From the NCBI GenBank assembly GCA_963726765.1, contig CAVSDH010000008.1, forward strand, positions 62,001 to 126,000: 64,000 nt of DNA, written 5' to 3'. A model generated the notes under the pieces. The model was not told the origin of the DNA and made no database searches. It saw only the letters and a list, made by a program, of their open reading frames with translations. The stretch is from CAIWHR01 sp963726765. GTDB lineage: Bacteria > Pseudomonadota > Gammaproteobacteria > Burkholderiales > Casimicrobiaceae. The translations under genes and the position numbers were made by a program. Below are positions 24,720-33,892 of this stretch, in pieces (the first letter of the stretch is position 1; each line of letters opens with the position of its first letter).

Positions 24720-26308
24720 CGGCCGGCCGCCGGCTTGAACTTCCATGCCAGCGTGTATTCGTCGACCCGGGGCACGTAGGTGATGCCGTCGCGAGTCGCC
24801 CACAGGTTGACCTGGAAGTGCAGCGGGACGATTCCCGTATCGTTGATTGCGAGTTCCGTTGCGCGCTGGAGATACGCTTCGCGCTTGACGTCGTCGACGG
24901 TCTGCAGCGCATCGTCGGTCAGCGCGTCGACCTTCGCGTTCGAGTACCGGCCGCGGTTCGCCGTGCCGTAGCCCTTGTCGCGGCTGTACGTCATCAGCAG
25001 TGCCTTCAGCGACGACGACGCTTCGCCGGTGCCGGTGCTCCAGCCCAACAGCATGAAGCTGAACTTGAGGTCGGTCGCCTGGGTGAAGAACGTCGACGAC
25101 GGCATCGCGACGACCTTGGTGTCGATGCCGACTCTGGCCAGCATCTGCGCGACCGCCTGTGCAATCTTCGCGTCATTGACGTAGCGATTGTTGGGCGCAT
25201 GGATCGTGAGACCGAACCCGTCCGGATAGCCGGCGTCCGCGAGCAGCCTCTTCGCACCCTCCGGATCATAAGGCTCGACTTTCAGGTTCTTCGTCGCTCC
25301 GAACAGGAAATCGGCGACCAGCTGGCCCGAGGGTATCGCCTCTCCTTCCATCACCTTCTCGACGATCGCCGGCCGGTTGATGGCCTTCGAGATCGCCTTG
25401 CGCACGCGCGGATCCTTGAGCGGGTTTTTCGCAAGCGGCTTGCCGTCCCTGTCGGTCACGAACGGCGACACGTCGCGGTCGCTGTCCATGTGCAGGTAGA
25501 TGAGGCGGTCGGCGACCGTGCGAAACGTCGACAGCCGTTTGTCCTTGCGCAGCTGCGCGACATCGGAAGGCGGAACGTTTTCGATGGCCTGCACATCGCC
25601 GGACAGCAGCGCGGCGACGCGCGATGCGTCCTGCGGCAGCAGGCGCAGCGTCACCTTCTCCCACGGCGTGGCGCCGCCCCAGTACCCGTCGTTGCGCGCG
25701 AGCTCGATCCGGTCCCCTTTCGCATAACGGACCAGCTTGTACGGGCCGGTGCCGATCGCCGCCTTGCCGCTGTTGAAATCGTCCGTCGTCGCCTTCGCCG
25801 CCGCTTTGGAAATCATCACGACCTGTGTCATGTCGGAAGGCATCAGCGGGTAGGGCGACGCCGTCCTGAACCGGATCGTATAGGGGTCGACGACGACGAC
25901 CTCCTTGATCTGCTTCGTGAATGCCGTGAACGGCGATGGACTGTTCGGGACGTTCGGCACGCGCTCGATCGACGCCACCACGTCGGCGGCGGTGAACTCG
26001 CTGCCATCGTGGAACTTGACGCCGCGGCGCAGCTTGAATTCCCAGGTCAGCGGGTCGATCGTCTTCCACTCCACGGCGAGACCCGGCTCGAGCTGCGATT
26101 TTTCATTCCGCTGAACCAGGTAGCCGAAGAGGTGCGCCGCCACGTTGTTGTTGGGCGTCACGTTGTGATAATGCGGGTCGAGAGCGGTCACGTCCGTGCC
26201 GAGGCCGATCGTCAGGTTCGCCGCCGAAGCCGAGTGTGCGGCCACGCCAAGGGCAAGCGAAATGACGGCGGCGGCGAGCGCTCGCGCGACGGGTACTCTG
26301 TGCGGCAC
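24716..26308 (-). CDS. ABC transporter peptide-type substrate-binding protein
   Basis: Periplasmic binding protein of family 5 (DppA/OppA-like), 530 residues, with a signal peptide ending AHSASAA. Typical features are TDVTALDPHYHNVTPN at the mature N terminus, LTWEFKLRRGVKFHDGSEF, TGPYKLVRYAKGDRIEL and the C-terminal VPLHFQVNLWATRDG. The GTG at 26308 is preceded by GGGGAG; longer in-frame extensions upstream lack both conservation and a ribosome site. It is the first gene of a probable three-gene operon with the aldehyde dehydrogenase (4-base overlap) and SDR. No permease or ATPase is adjacent, so these must be encoded elsewhere. The ligand could be a peptide, opine or modified amine. Confidence 0.9.
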   Translation of the reverse strand: MPHRVPVARALAAAVISLALGVAAHSASAANLTIGLGTDVTALDPHYHNVTPNNNVAAHLFGYLVQRNEKSQLEPGLAVEWKTIDPLTWEFKLRRGVKFHDGSEFTAADVVASIERVPNVPNSPSPFTAFTKQIKEVVVVDPYTIRFRTASPYPLMPSDMTQVVMISKAAAKATTDDFNSGKAAIGTGPYKLVRYAKGDRIELARNDGYWGGATPWEKVTLRLLPQDASRVAALLSGDVQAIENVPPSDVAQLRKDKRLSTFRTVADRLIYLHMDSDRDVSPFVTDRDGKPLAKNPLKDPRVRKAISKAINRPAIVEKVMEGEAIPSGQLVADFLFGATKNLKVEPYDPEGAKRLLADAGYPDGFGLTIHAPNNRYVNDAKIAQAVAQMLARVGIDTKVVAMPSSTFFTQATDLKFSFMLLGWSTGTGEASSSLKALLMTYSRDKGYGTANRGRYSNAKVDALTDDALQTVDDVKREAYLQRATELAINDTGIVPLHFQVNLWATRDGITYVPRVDEYTLAWKFKPAAGR

Positions 26309-26557
26309 GCTGGACTCCCCTGAACGCGACGGCGGCCGGGTGCGCGCCTCGCCTTCCGGTGAAGGATAGCGCATATGGAGCGCCGGCCACAGAGGACCCG
26401 CGCAACGCGGCCGGCCAGCCCGCGCTTCCCGATTCGTAGCCGTTTGTAACCGCGTCAACCGGCTGTTGCCGCCGCACGTTGACGGCATCGAGACACCAGG
26501 AATCCGGCGGCCGCACGGCGGCCCCGGCAGCGTTCTTGCCAAGAAATAGGAGGACCC

Positions 26558-26945
26558 ATGAACCGCATCGTTGCCGCATCCGCTTGTTGGCGCTGTCCTG
26601 GCGACGGCCACCCTGTTTGCCCCTGCCGCATCCGCGGGCAACGTTGCCTGGAGCGTTTCGATCGGCGGCCCCGGTTTCGCGATCGGCGCCGGCCAACCGG
26701 GATTCGTAGGTGGCGCGTACTGGGGCGGCGGATATCGTGCCGGACCAGGCGTCCATGGATGGAATCGTCCGTGGTACGGGGCCGTCGCTCCCGCACCGAT
26801 CATCGTGACGCAGCCGGTCTTCGCCCCGGTTGCAGGGCCTTTCCCTATCGTTGCGCCGGTGATTGTCCGGTCGCGACGCGTCTTCGTGCCTGCACCGGTT
26901 TTCCGTCCGCGCCCGGTGGTCGTTGGCGCTTACTGGCCACGCTAG
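26558..26945 (+). CDS. Small secreted Gly/Pro/Val-rich protein, frame-disrupted near start
   Basis: No family is recognised. The ATG at 26558 has a strong AGGAGG at 26548-26553. The first residues MNRIVAA lead, after removal of one base at about 26579, into PLVGAVLATATLFAPAASA, a convincing signal peptide. The mature part of about 100 residues is rich in Gly, Pro, Val and aromatic residues (GGAYWGGGYRAG, HGWNRPWYG, PIIVTQPVFAPV), reminiscent of small exported proteins of unknown function in Betaproteobacteria with YXXG/PVVV repeats. A GACCGA/TCGGTC inverted repeat at 26953-26971, right after the stop, could form a hairpin but lacks a T-run. The roughly 250 bases upstream and downstream hold no further gene. 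Confidence 0.6.
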
Positions 26946-27192
26946 GGATCCGACCGAGCGTCGATCGGTCGATCCGCAGTCGCGTTCGATCCGAGAGCGA
27001 GTCTCATTCGTTCACAAATTGGCGCAGGTGCGCGATCTGTGCCGATGTGCCAGATCCGCGCGGACACGTTGCCGGATCATTCGAGCTGTAGCGGGTGCGT
27101 GAGGCACTCGCCGCCGTTCTGTTCATGCCGGGACCGCACGGAGACTCCTGAGCGCGAGCCGCAGTAGTGCGCGAAGGTCGGCTCCACCCGTT

Positions 27193-29569
27193 GTGGTCGC
27201 TTGCCGGATCGGTCTAGTATCGCGGCAGCAGTCGCTGGACGAAACGCAACGGCGCATTTCCCGCGACCGAATGCGAGAGTTCCATCGATCGCACACGATT
27301 GACCGCGCATTGCATCCGCCCGACCCCAACGCACCGGATACTCGCCTCGACCGCCCGCACGATGCGGGGGAAACGCTCGCACTGCCTCAAGCCATGCAGG
27401 AGGCAAAAGCAGCCTATGAGCGCGGCGAGTGGGACAAGGCCGAGCGCCTGTGCCGATTGGTGCTGAATGCGGCCGCCGATCACTTTGACGCACTGCATCT
27501 TTGCGGGCTGATCGCGGCACGGAAGGGCAATCCGCGCGAGGCGGCGAATCTGCTGTCAAAGGCTGTGTCCATCAATCCGAACCACGCAACCGCCTTCTAT
27601 CATTACGGCGTTGCGCTGGTGACCTGCAACGCCATGCAGACGCATTGAAGAGCTACGAGCGTGCGCTCGCACTCGAGCCCAACCACGTCAGGGCACACAA
27701 CAATCGCGGCATCGCTCTCAGTGCCTTGCAACGACTATTCCGAGGCCCTCGAGAGCTACGACCGCGCAATTGCGCTCAAGCCCGACTATGCCCAGGCGCA
27801 CAACAACCGCGGTGTCGCGCTTGCAGATCTGCGACGCTTTGCAGAGGCTCTCGAGTGCTATGGGCGCGCCATCGCACTCAAACCCGACTTTGCCGAAGCG
27901 CACAACAATCGCGGCGTTGCACTCGGCGCCCTGCAGCATCACGCGCGAGGCACTCGGCAGCTATGACATGGCCATTGCGCTCAAGCCCGACTACGCCGAG
28001 GCGCACAACAATCGCGGCGTGGCGTCTGGGCAATATGCGGAGGTACACCGAGGCTCTCGACAGCTACGGAAAGGCGCTTGCGCTCAAGCCCGATTATGCC
28101 GAAGCGTACAACAATCGCGGCGTCGCGCTTGCCGCCCTCGGGCAGCAGCGCGGACGCGCTGGAGAGCTATGGGCAAGCGCTGAGACTCAAGCCGGATTAC
28201 GACTTCCTGTACGGCAGGTGGCTGCACGCAAGGATGCGCGTGTGCGACTGGAAGGACATTTCGAAGCAGTTTGTTCAGCTGAATCAGATGATCGAGCGCG
28301 GAGAGAAGGCATCTCCACCCTTCCCCGTGATCGCGATGCCGAGCTCCCCCGCGGTCCAGAAACGAGCCGCGGAAATCTGGGTCGAGCACAAGCACCCGCC
28401 GCGTCGCGATCTGCCGGCAATCCGCAAGCGGCCCGCTGGTGACCGGATCCACGTCGGATATTTTTCCGCCGACCTGCACGACCACGCCACGTCGCATCTG
28501 ATCGCCGGACTGTTCGAGGGGCACGATCGATCACGATTCCGGATAACTGCATTCTCGTTCGGGCCGGACACCGGTGATGCGATGAGGAAGAGACTGTCCG
28601 CGGGATTGGACAATCTCATCGATGTCCGTGATCGCACCGACATCGACGTCGCAACTCCTCGCACGAGATCTCGGGGTCGACATCGCGGTCGATCTCAAGG
28701 GATTTACCCAGCACGCCCGGACCAACATATTCGCGCTTCGCGCAGCGCCCATACAGGTCGGCTTTCTCGGCTATCCGGGCACGATGGGTGCCAGGTACAT
28801 CGACTATCTCATCGCAGACGGCACGCTCGTTCCCGAGACCCATCGGCAGCACTATGTCGAGGCAATCGCCTACCTGCCCAACAGCTATCAGCCCAACGAC
28901 GACATGCGTCACATTGCTGAAACGGTTGTTCAGTCGAGCAGATTTGGGATTGGAGGGAGGCCGAATTCGTATTCTGCTGTTTCAACAGCTGCTACAAGAT
29001 AACGCCGGAAACGTTTGATGCGTGGATGCGCATCCTCGGTCGAGTCGACGGCAGCGTACTCTGGCTTCTCGAAGACAATGCGCTCGCGGCGAACAATCTG
29101 AGAAAGGAGGCGGCGCAAAGGGGCGTGAGCCCGGACCGGCTGGTCTTCGCGCCACTCATCGCCGCAGCCCGAACATCTGGCCAGGCATCGCGTTAGCCGA
29201 TTTGTTTCTCGACACTCTCCCGTGCAATGCGCACACAACGGCCAGCGATGCACTATGGACCGGCTTGCCCGTATTGACTTGTCCTGGCGAGACATTCGCC
29301 GGAAGGGTGGCCGCCAGTCTGCTGAACGGCGTGCGTCTGCCCCGAACTGATTGCAGGAACCTCGGAGCAGTACGAGGACATTGCGGTCGGCCTCGCGACC
29401 GATCCTCGACGATTGAAGGACATCGGTCGGACCCTTGTCCACAATGTTCGCACTGCCCCTCTGTTCGACATCCGGCTGTTTGCGAGACACCTCGAGGCCG
29501 CCTACTCCGCAATGCATCAGCGGTATCTGGGAAGACGCCCCGCCAGGCCACTTGCATGTGCAAGGTTGA
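27193..29569 (+). pseudogene. TPR / SPINDLY-type O-linked N-acetylglucosamine transferase, broken about ten times
   Basis: A protein with N-terminal tetratricopeptide repeats and a C-terminal glycosyltransferase of the O-GlcNAc transferase/SPINDLY group. TPR units of 34 residues recur as ALKPDYAEAHNNRGVAL (at least six, about 27600-28200). The catalytic part shows HVGYFSADLHDHATSHL, DIAVDLKGFTQHARTNIF, QVGFLGYPGTMGARYIDY, CCFNSCYKITPETF and DLFLDTLPCNAHTTASDAL, all diagnostic. No single frame covers it. Frame changes occur near 27610 (one base short), then 27734, 27943, 28025 and 28149 (one extra base each, at the same point of successive repeats), and again near 28655, 28935, 28965, 29160 and 29340. 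Either an indel-rich assembly or a decayed gene. The start is uncertain; GTG at 27193, ATG at 27271 and a later ATG are all possible. Confidence 0.8.
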
Positions 29570-29658
29570 CGCACAGGTGCGAGTCGATACACGAACACAC
29601 CCGCGCTGTCTCGCGTGTTTTCCTTTCCATCGCCCCGCCACTGCCGTTTCCCGCCGGT

Positions 29659-30502
29659 CTAGATCTCGAACGTCGCGCCTTCCAATCCCGGGCGTGACAC
29701 GGTAGGCCGGCTTTGCACTTGCGATGGCCTCTCCCATCAGCCGGTCGAGTTCGTCGTCCGAATGCCCGGGGTCGTGATGAAACGGCACGAGGTGCCTCAC
29801 GTCGGAAAGCGTCGCGAAGTCGAGCGTCTGCCTCAACGAGCTGTGTCCCCAGCCGACATGCCCGAGGTATTCCTGCGCGCTGTACTGGCTGTCGTGGATG
29901 AGCAGATCCGCATCGGCGGCCAGCGACCCGCCCGACGTCCACGCGCGCGGCAGCGACGGAAACGCACGTGCACCGAGCGCCGGCTCATGGTCCGGCAGGT
30001 AGGTCAGCACGCGGCCCTGCGCATCGGCGATGCGGTATCCGACCGTGGGCCCGGGGTGGCAAACGAGTGCCGATGACACCCGGAACTCGCCGATGTCGAC
30101 CTCGCCGCACGGAACCTCGTGGAGCGTGATCGCGCACGGCAATTCACGCATGCTGACCGGGAAAAGCGGTGGCGACAGGTATCGCATGAGCCGTTCCCGA
30201 AGGCTGAGCTTGGTGCTTGCCGGCCCCCAGATGTTCACCTCGACCTCAGATCGGTAAATCGGGTCGAAGAACCCGAGTCCCTGGATGTGATCCATATGCA
30301 GATGGGTCAGCAGGATATCGATGCGTCGAACGGTAGCGTCGAGGGTGGTCGCCAGTCGGCGGATGCCCGTCCCCGCGTCCAGCACCAGCAGCGTGCCTTC
30401 GCGGCCACGCACGCACACACAGGAAGTGTTGCCTCCGTAGCGGGCCGTCTCCGGGCCGGGCGTGGCGAGCGAGCCGCGCGTGCCCCACAGCGTCACGTTC
30501 AT
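29659..30502 (-). CDS. Metallo-beta-lactamase-fold hydrolase
   Basis: Cytoplasmic metal-dependent hydrolase of about 280 residues resembling the cyclic-phosphodiesterase/RNase Z side of the superfamily. It opens NVTLWGTRGSLATPGPET, with the zinc motif THLHMDHIQGLGFF, then VCHPGPTVGYRI, LIHDSQYSAQEY and a late His ligand in LVPFHHDPGHSDDEL. The frame breaks at the very end at about 29690; removing one G gives VTPGLEGATFEI and a TAG at 29659. Its ATG directly follows the PAS gene stop, so the two form an operon. This pairing with PAS or response-regulator domains is known in Proteobacteria and suggests a signalling role; substrate unknown. Confidence 0.84.
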
Positions 30503-30892
30503 TCAGATTTCCCAGAAGATGCTCATCGCGCCGAGAAGGACATCCCTCTCGCCGATGAGCGGGAACGCGGTGACGCGCAGGTGCCGCCACTCGCCTTCCG
30601 AGCTGCTGGTCCAGATCTTCTGGGAGATGGGCTGCCGGCCCGCGAGCACACGCATCATCGGCCGACGCTCGGGAGGCAGCGGTTTGCGGTCATCGTCGAC
30701 GGCGGCAATGCGCGCGGTCCACTCCGCCGCCGACATTTCCCCCGTCTCGTCGAAACGCTGGTTGAATATCGCCTCGGCAGGCTCGTTGAAGTAGATGAGC
30801 GCCCCCTTCGCGTCGACCAGGAGGATCGGCGTGGCGATCGAGCTTGCGAGTTGCCGCGCCAGGATGATCTGAATGGACTTGGAGGTCGACAT
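30503..30892 (-). CDS. Single PAS-domain protein
   Basis: A 129-residue cytoplasmic protein made of one PAS fold with no output domain. The core is SSIATPILLVDAKGALIYFN followed by EPAEAIFNQRFDETGEM, and the beta-sheet end has WRHLRVTAFPL and LLGAMSIFWEI. It likely binds a small ligand or cofactor and regulates a partner. The ATG at 30892 gives a complete domain. It ends immediately before the start of the metallo-beta-lactamase-fold gene, the most likely partner. Confidence 0.75.
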   Translation of the reverse strand: MSTSKSIQIILARQLASSIATPILLVDAKGALIYFNEPAEAIFNQRFDETGEMSAAEWTARIAAVDDDRKPLPPERRPMMRVLAGRQPISQKIWTSSSEGEWRHLRVTAFPLIGERDVLLGAMSIFWEI

Positions 30893-31205
30893 CGCGTTGT
30901 CCCCTTCACCCGTCGTTTTCCGCCCGCGGACGTTTTCCAGCATACACCTCGAACGATGTTTGAACAGTCCGGAGAAGCGGCGGCCACGTCGGCCGCGGAT
31001 CGGCACCGATAACGCCCGCGACGGCATGCAAACGCACCGCGACGCAGCAAGGGTCGAGCCCGTCCGTGCGGCTCGAACGGTGATGCGGGAGCATCGAGGA
31101 CCCGCCGCCACGGCGCAGGCAAGTCGTCGTCGGATCGCAAGGCAATTCGGGCTACGGTCGACCCGCAAGGATCGTTCGCCGAGGCCGTCCGACGGCCAAG
31201 CGAGA
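30893..31205. other. Region without a supported gene
   Basis: About 310 bases between the PAS gene start and the end of the winged-helix gene. The open frames across it are unconserved and in the wrong frames for either neighbour. It presumably holds the PAS/hydrolase promoter. I see no convincing RNA, repeat or terminator. Confidence 0.5.
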
Positions 31206-31505
31206 CTACGTCGTGGGCTTTGGCTTGCGACCGGGTGCCGGCGGAGGGAAATAGCCGGAAGCGCGATACAGGCAGGCGTCGACCGGTTCGCCGTTGTGGA
31301 ATCGCGTCAATTTGCAGGTGATGACCTCGCCGGTGCCGGTCAGGACCGCAAAGCGCTCTCGCACCTTGGAAAGCGCGACGCCCGTCTCCTCGGCAATCTC
31401 CGAATCGAGCCGCTGGCCGTGCTTGCGCAGGCATTGCAGGATATCCATGATGCAAGTCTGCGCCTTCCGGACGCGATTGTCGCCGTCCTTCCGAAAATGT
31501 GGCAT
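31206..31505 (-). CDS. Small winged-helix DNA-binding protein
   Basis: Roughly 99 residues. The central part MDILQCLRKHGQRLDSEIA followed by EETGVALSKVRERFAVL looks like a winged helix of the MarR/ArsR or FaeA-like type, with the wing as GEVITCKLTRF and a Pro/Lys-rich tail. The ATG at 31505 is the longest start; an internal ATG in front of the conserved part at about residue 20 is equally possible. Divergent from argE with about 150 bases between, so it could regulate argE. Function is not established. Confidence 0.62.
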   Translation of the reverse strand: MPHFRKDGDNRVRKAQTCIMDILQCLRKHGQRLDSEIAEETGVALSKVRERFAVLTGTGEVITCKLTRFHNGEPVDACLYRASGYFPPPAPGRKPKPTT

Positions 31506-31652
31506 GCGGGGGCCTCCGTAGCGATGCGGCCAACGGATGCCTGGCCCATTGGTTGGCCGTCCGCGCTGCCGCCCGCACAATTGACAGTGCCCGCGGCGCT
31601 GCCTATGCTGCCCGCTCCGACCTCGCGGAATGCGGCAAGCACCGAACCAGCG

Positions 31653-32873
31653 ATGAATGCTCCTGAAACGTTGACGGTCTCGCGTCTCGCATCGGCATCC
31701 GCCGCTCCGGAACTCGTCGCCTGGCCATTGATCCGTACTTTGGTCGCGTTCGACACGACAAGCCGCGATTCCAATCTGGCACTGATCGATTGGGTGGCGA
31801 ACTATCTCGACGCCCATGGCGTCCTGTCGACACTCACCTTCAACGACGACAAGAGCAAGGCGAATCTCTTCGCGACGCTTCCCGCGCGGGACGGCAACGC
31901 GACTATCGGCGGCATTGTGCTCTCGGGCCATACGGACGTCGTTCCCGTCGACGGACAGCCCTGGGACACGAATCCGTTCGCGGCGACCCGCATCGGCGAC
32001 AAGGTTTATGGCCGTGGCGTCACCGACATGAAGAGCTTTTCGGCAACCGGCCTCGCCCTGGTCCCGGAGTTTCTGCGCCGCGGATTGAGGCGTCCCGTGC
32101 ATTTCGCACTCTCGTACGACGAGGAAGTCGGTTGCATCGGCGTGCGGCGCCTGATCGAGGACCTGGGCCAGCGCGGCATTGCACCGCTCGGCTGCATCGT
32201 CGGCGAGCCGACCGGCATGGAACTCGTGGTCGCTCACAAGGGCAAGAAGAGCTGGCGCTGTCGCGTCCGCGGGCACGAGGCGCATTCGTCGCTCACGCCG
32301 CTCGGGGTCAATGCGGTGCAGATCGCCTGCGAGATCGTCACCTATCTCACGAACATGGCGCGCGCCTTCCGCGACAACGGCAGGTTCGACGCGAGCTACG
32401 ACGTCCCGTACACGACCGTCCACACCGGCGTGATCCACGGCGGCACCGCACTCAATATCGTGCCCCGAGACTGCTGGTTCGATTTCGAAGTTCGACACCT
32501 GCCGTTCGACGATCCCGACGACCTCTTCGCGGAGGTCCGGTCCTACGCGGAGCGCTTTCTGCCCGAAATGCGCAAGGTCGCCGCCGACTCGCACATCGAA
32601 TTCGATGCGCTGTCGACGATGCCGGGGTTCGACACGCACGGCGAAAGCGACATCGCGGAGCTCGGACGCGAATGCAATGCCACCGACGGACACGGCAAGG
32701 TTTCCTTCGGCACCGAGGCATCGCTGTTCGACGCGGCCGCCATCCCGACGATCATCTGCGGCCCGGGGCACATTGCGCAGGCGCATCAGCCCAACGAGTG
32801 GGTAGGCGTGGACCAGCTCGCGCGGTGCGAAGCGTTCATGCGCAGGCTGGCAGACCGCGTCTGCGGCTCATGA
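31653..32873 (+). CDS. argE: Acetylornithine deacetylase ArgE
   Basis: Zinc-dependent M20 amidohydrolase of 406 residues; the family removes the acetyl group from N-acetylornithine in arginine synthesis. The first metal ligand is in LSGHTDVVPVDGQPW, the bridging Asp in GRGVTDMKSFSA, the catalytic Glu pair in LSYDEEVGCIG, and a later ligand in IVGEPTGMELV. The final His is in GPGHIAQAHQPNEW. The N-terminal DTTSRDSNLALIDWV is typical of betaproteobacterial ArgE. The aspartoacylase-like gene starts 13 bases after its stop, suggesting an acyl-amino-acid degradation or recycling unit and not only biosynthesis. Confidence 0.88.
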   Translation: MNAPETLTVSRLASASAAPELVAWPLIRTLVAFDTTSRDSNLALIDWVANYLDAHGVLSTLTFNDDKSKANLFATLPARDGNATIGGIVLSGHTDVVPVDGQPWDTNPFAATRIGDKVYGRGVTDMKSFSATGLALVPEFLRRGLRRPVHFALSYDEEVGCIGVRRLIEDLGQRGIAPLGCIVGEPTGMELVVAHKGKKSWRCRVRGHEAHSSLTPLGVNAVQIACEIVTYLTNMARAFRDNGRFDASYDVPYTTVHTGVIHGGTALNIVPRDCWFDFEVRHLPFDDPDDLFAEVRSYAERFLPEMRKVAADSHIEFDALSTMPGFDTHGESDIAELGRECNATDGHGKVSFGTEASLFDAAAIPTIICGPGHIAQAHQPNEWVGVDQLARCEAFMRRLADRVCGS

Positions 32874-32886
32874 CGCGCCGCCCTTG

Positions 32887-33876
32887 ATGGATGCACGCCG
32901 CGGATTCAATGCTTCCGGCGGCGATCGCGCGGGCGCTCCGGACATCGAGGTCGCGTTTCCCGACCTCGGTCGATGGGCCGCCGGCAATGCGGGCATCCCC
33001 TACGTCTGGACCTTTGCGGCGGAGCGGGCGGGTCCCCACGTCCTTCTGCAGGCGCTGACGCACGGCAACGAGGTCTGCGGCGCAATCGCGCTCGACTGGC
33101 TGCTCGACACCGGAACGCGGCCCGTGCGCGGGACGCTGACCGTGTGCTTCGCCAACATCGCTGCTTACCGAACCTTCGACCACGCGGAGCCGTTTTCGTC
33201 GCGTTGTGTCGACGAGGACTACAACCGGCTATGGACCGAAGAAGTGCTGGACGGTCCCCGCACCAGCACCGACCTCGCCCGTGCACGCGAGCTTCGTCCG
33301 CTCTACGACGACGTCGATTATCTTCTCGACCTGCATTCGATGACCGATCCGTGCCCGCCGCTGATGATGGCCGGACGGCAGCGCAAAGGGGTCGAGCTCG
33401 CACAGGCGCTCGGCACGCCCGCCCACATCATCGTCGACGGCGGCCACGCAGCGGGAAAGCGGCTCCGCGACTACGCGTTCTTCGACGACCCGGCCGATCC
33501 GCGCAACGCTCTGCTCCTCGAATGCGGCCAGCACTGGGAAAGCGCGGCCCCGGACGTCGCGCGGCGCGTGACGCTGCTGTTCCTGCGGCACTTCGGAATG
33601 ACCGACCCCGCGTTTCTCGAGCGCCATCTCGAGCCGCTGCCGATGCCCGGGCAGAAGGTGATCGAGGTCACCGATGCGATCACGATCACGACGGACGCGT
33701 TTGCCTTCGCGATTCCGGTGCACGGACTCCACGTCGTGCCGGAAGCAGGTACGCTGCTCGCGCGCGACGGCGACACGGAGGTTCTCACACCTTACGATCA
33801 TTGCGTGCTGATCATGCCCACGCGGCGGCCGAGGATGGGCGAGACGGCGGTGCGGCTCGGGCGCTACGTCGGCTGA
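32887..33876 (+). CDS. Succinylglutamate desuccinylase/aspartoacylase-family hydrolase
   Basis: Zinc carboxypeptidase-like deacylase of 329 residues (AstE/AspA family). LTHGNEVCGAIALDWLL supplies the zinc His and Glu, and LLDLHSMTDP the third His; LLLECGQHWE carries the catalytic Glu. Members remove acyl groups from N-acyl amino acids. It is downstream of argE in the same direction and the two likely act on related N-acyl amino acids. I use the ATG at 32887. No astABCD genes are nearby, so a role in the arginine succinyltransferase pathway is not supported by context. Confidence 0.82.
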   Translation: MDARRGFNASGGDRAGAPDIEVAFPDLGRWAAGNAGIPYVWTFAAERAGPHVLLQALTHGNEVCGAIALDWLLDTGTRPVRGTLTVCFANIAAYRTFDHAEPFSSRCVDEDYNRLWTEEVLDGPRTSTDLARARELRPLYDDVDYLLDLHSMTDPCPPLMMAGRQRKGVELAQALGTPAHIIVDGGHAAGKRLRDYAFFDDPADPRNALLLECGQHWESAAPDVARRVTLLFLRHFGMTDPAFLERHLEPLPMPGQKVIEVTDAITITTDAFAFAIPVHGLHVVPEAGTLLARDGDTEVLTPYDHCVLIMPTRRPRMGETAVRLGRYVG

Positions 33877-33892
33877 CCGTCGAATCGCCCGT

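Noticed and set aside
24710..26323. A 537-codon open frame antisense to the peptide-binding protein gene.
   Set aside because: Pure shadow of the binding protein; composition is typical of reverse-strand frames at high GC.
26953..26971. Intrinsic terminator after the secreted-protein gene.
   Set aside because: The GACCGA/TCGGTC stem is short and no T-run follows, so I did not list it as a terminator.
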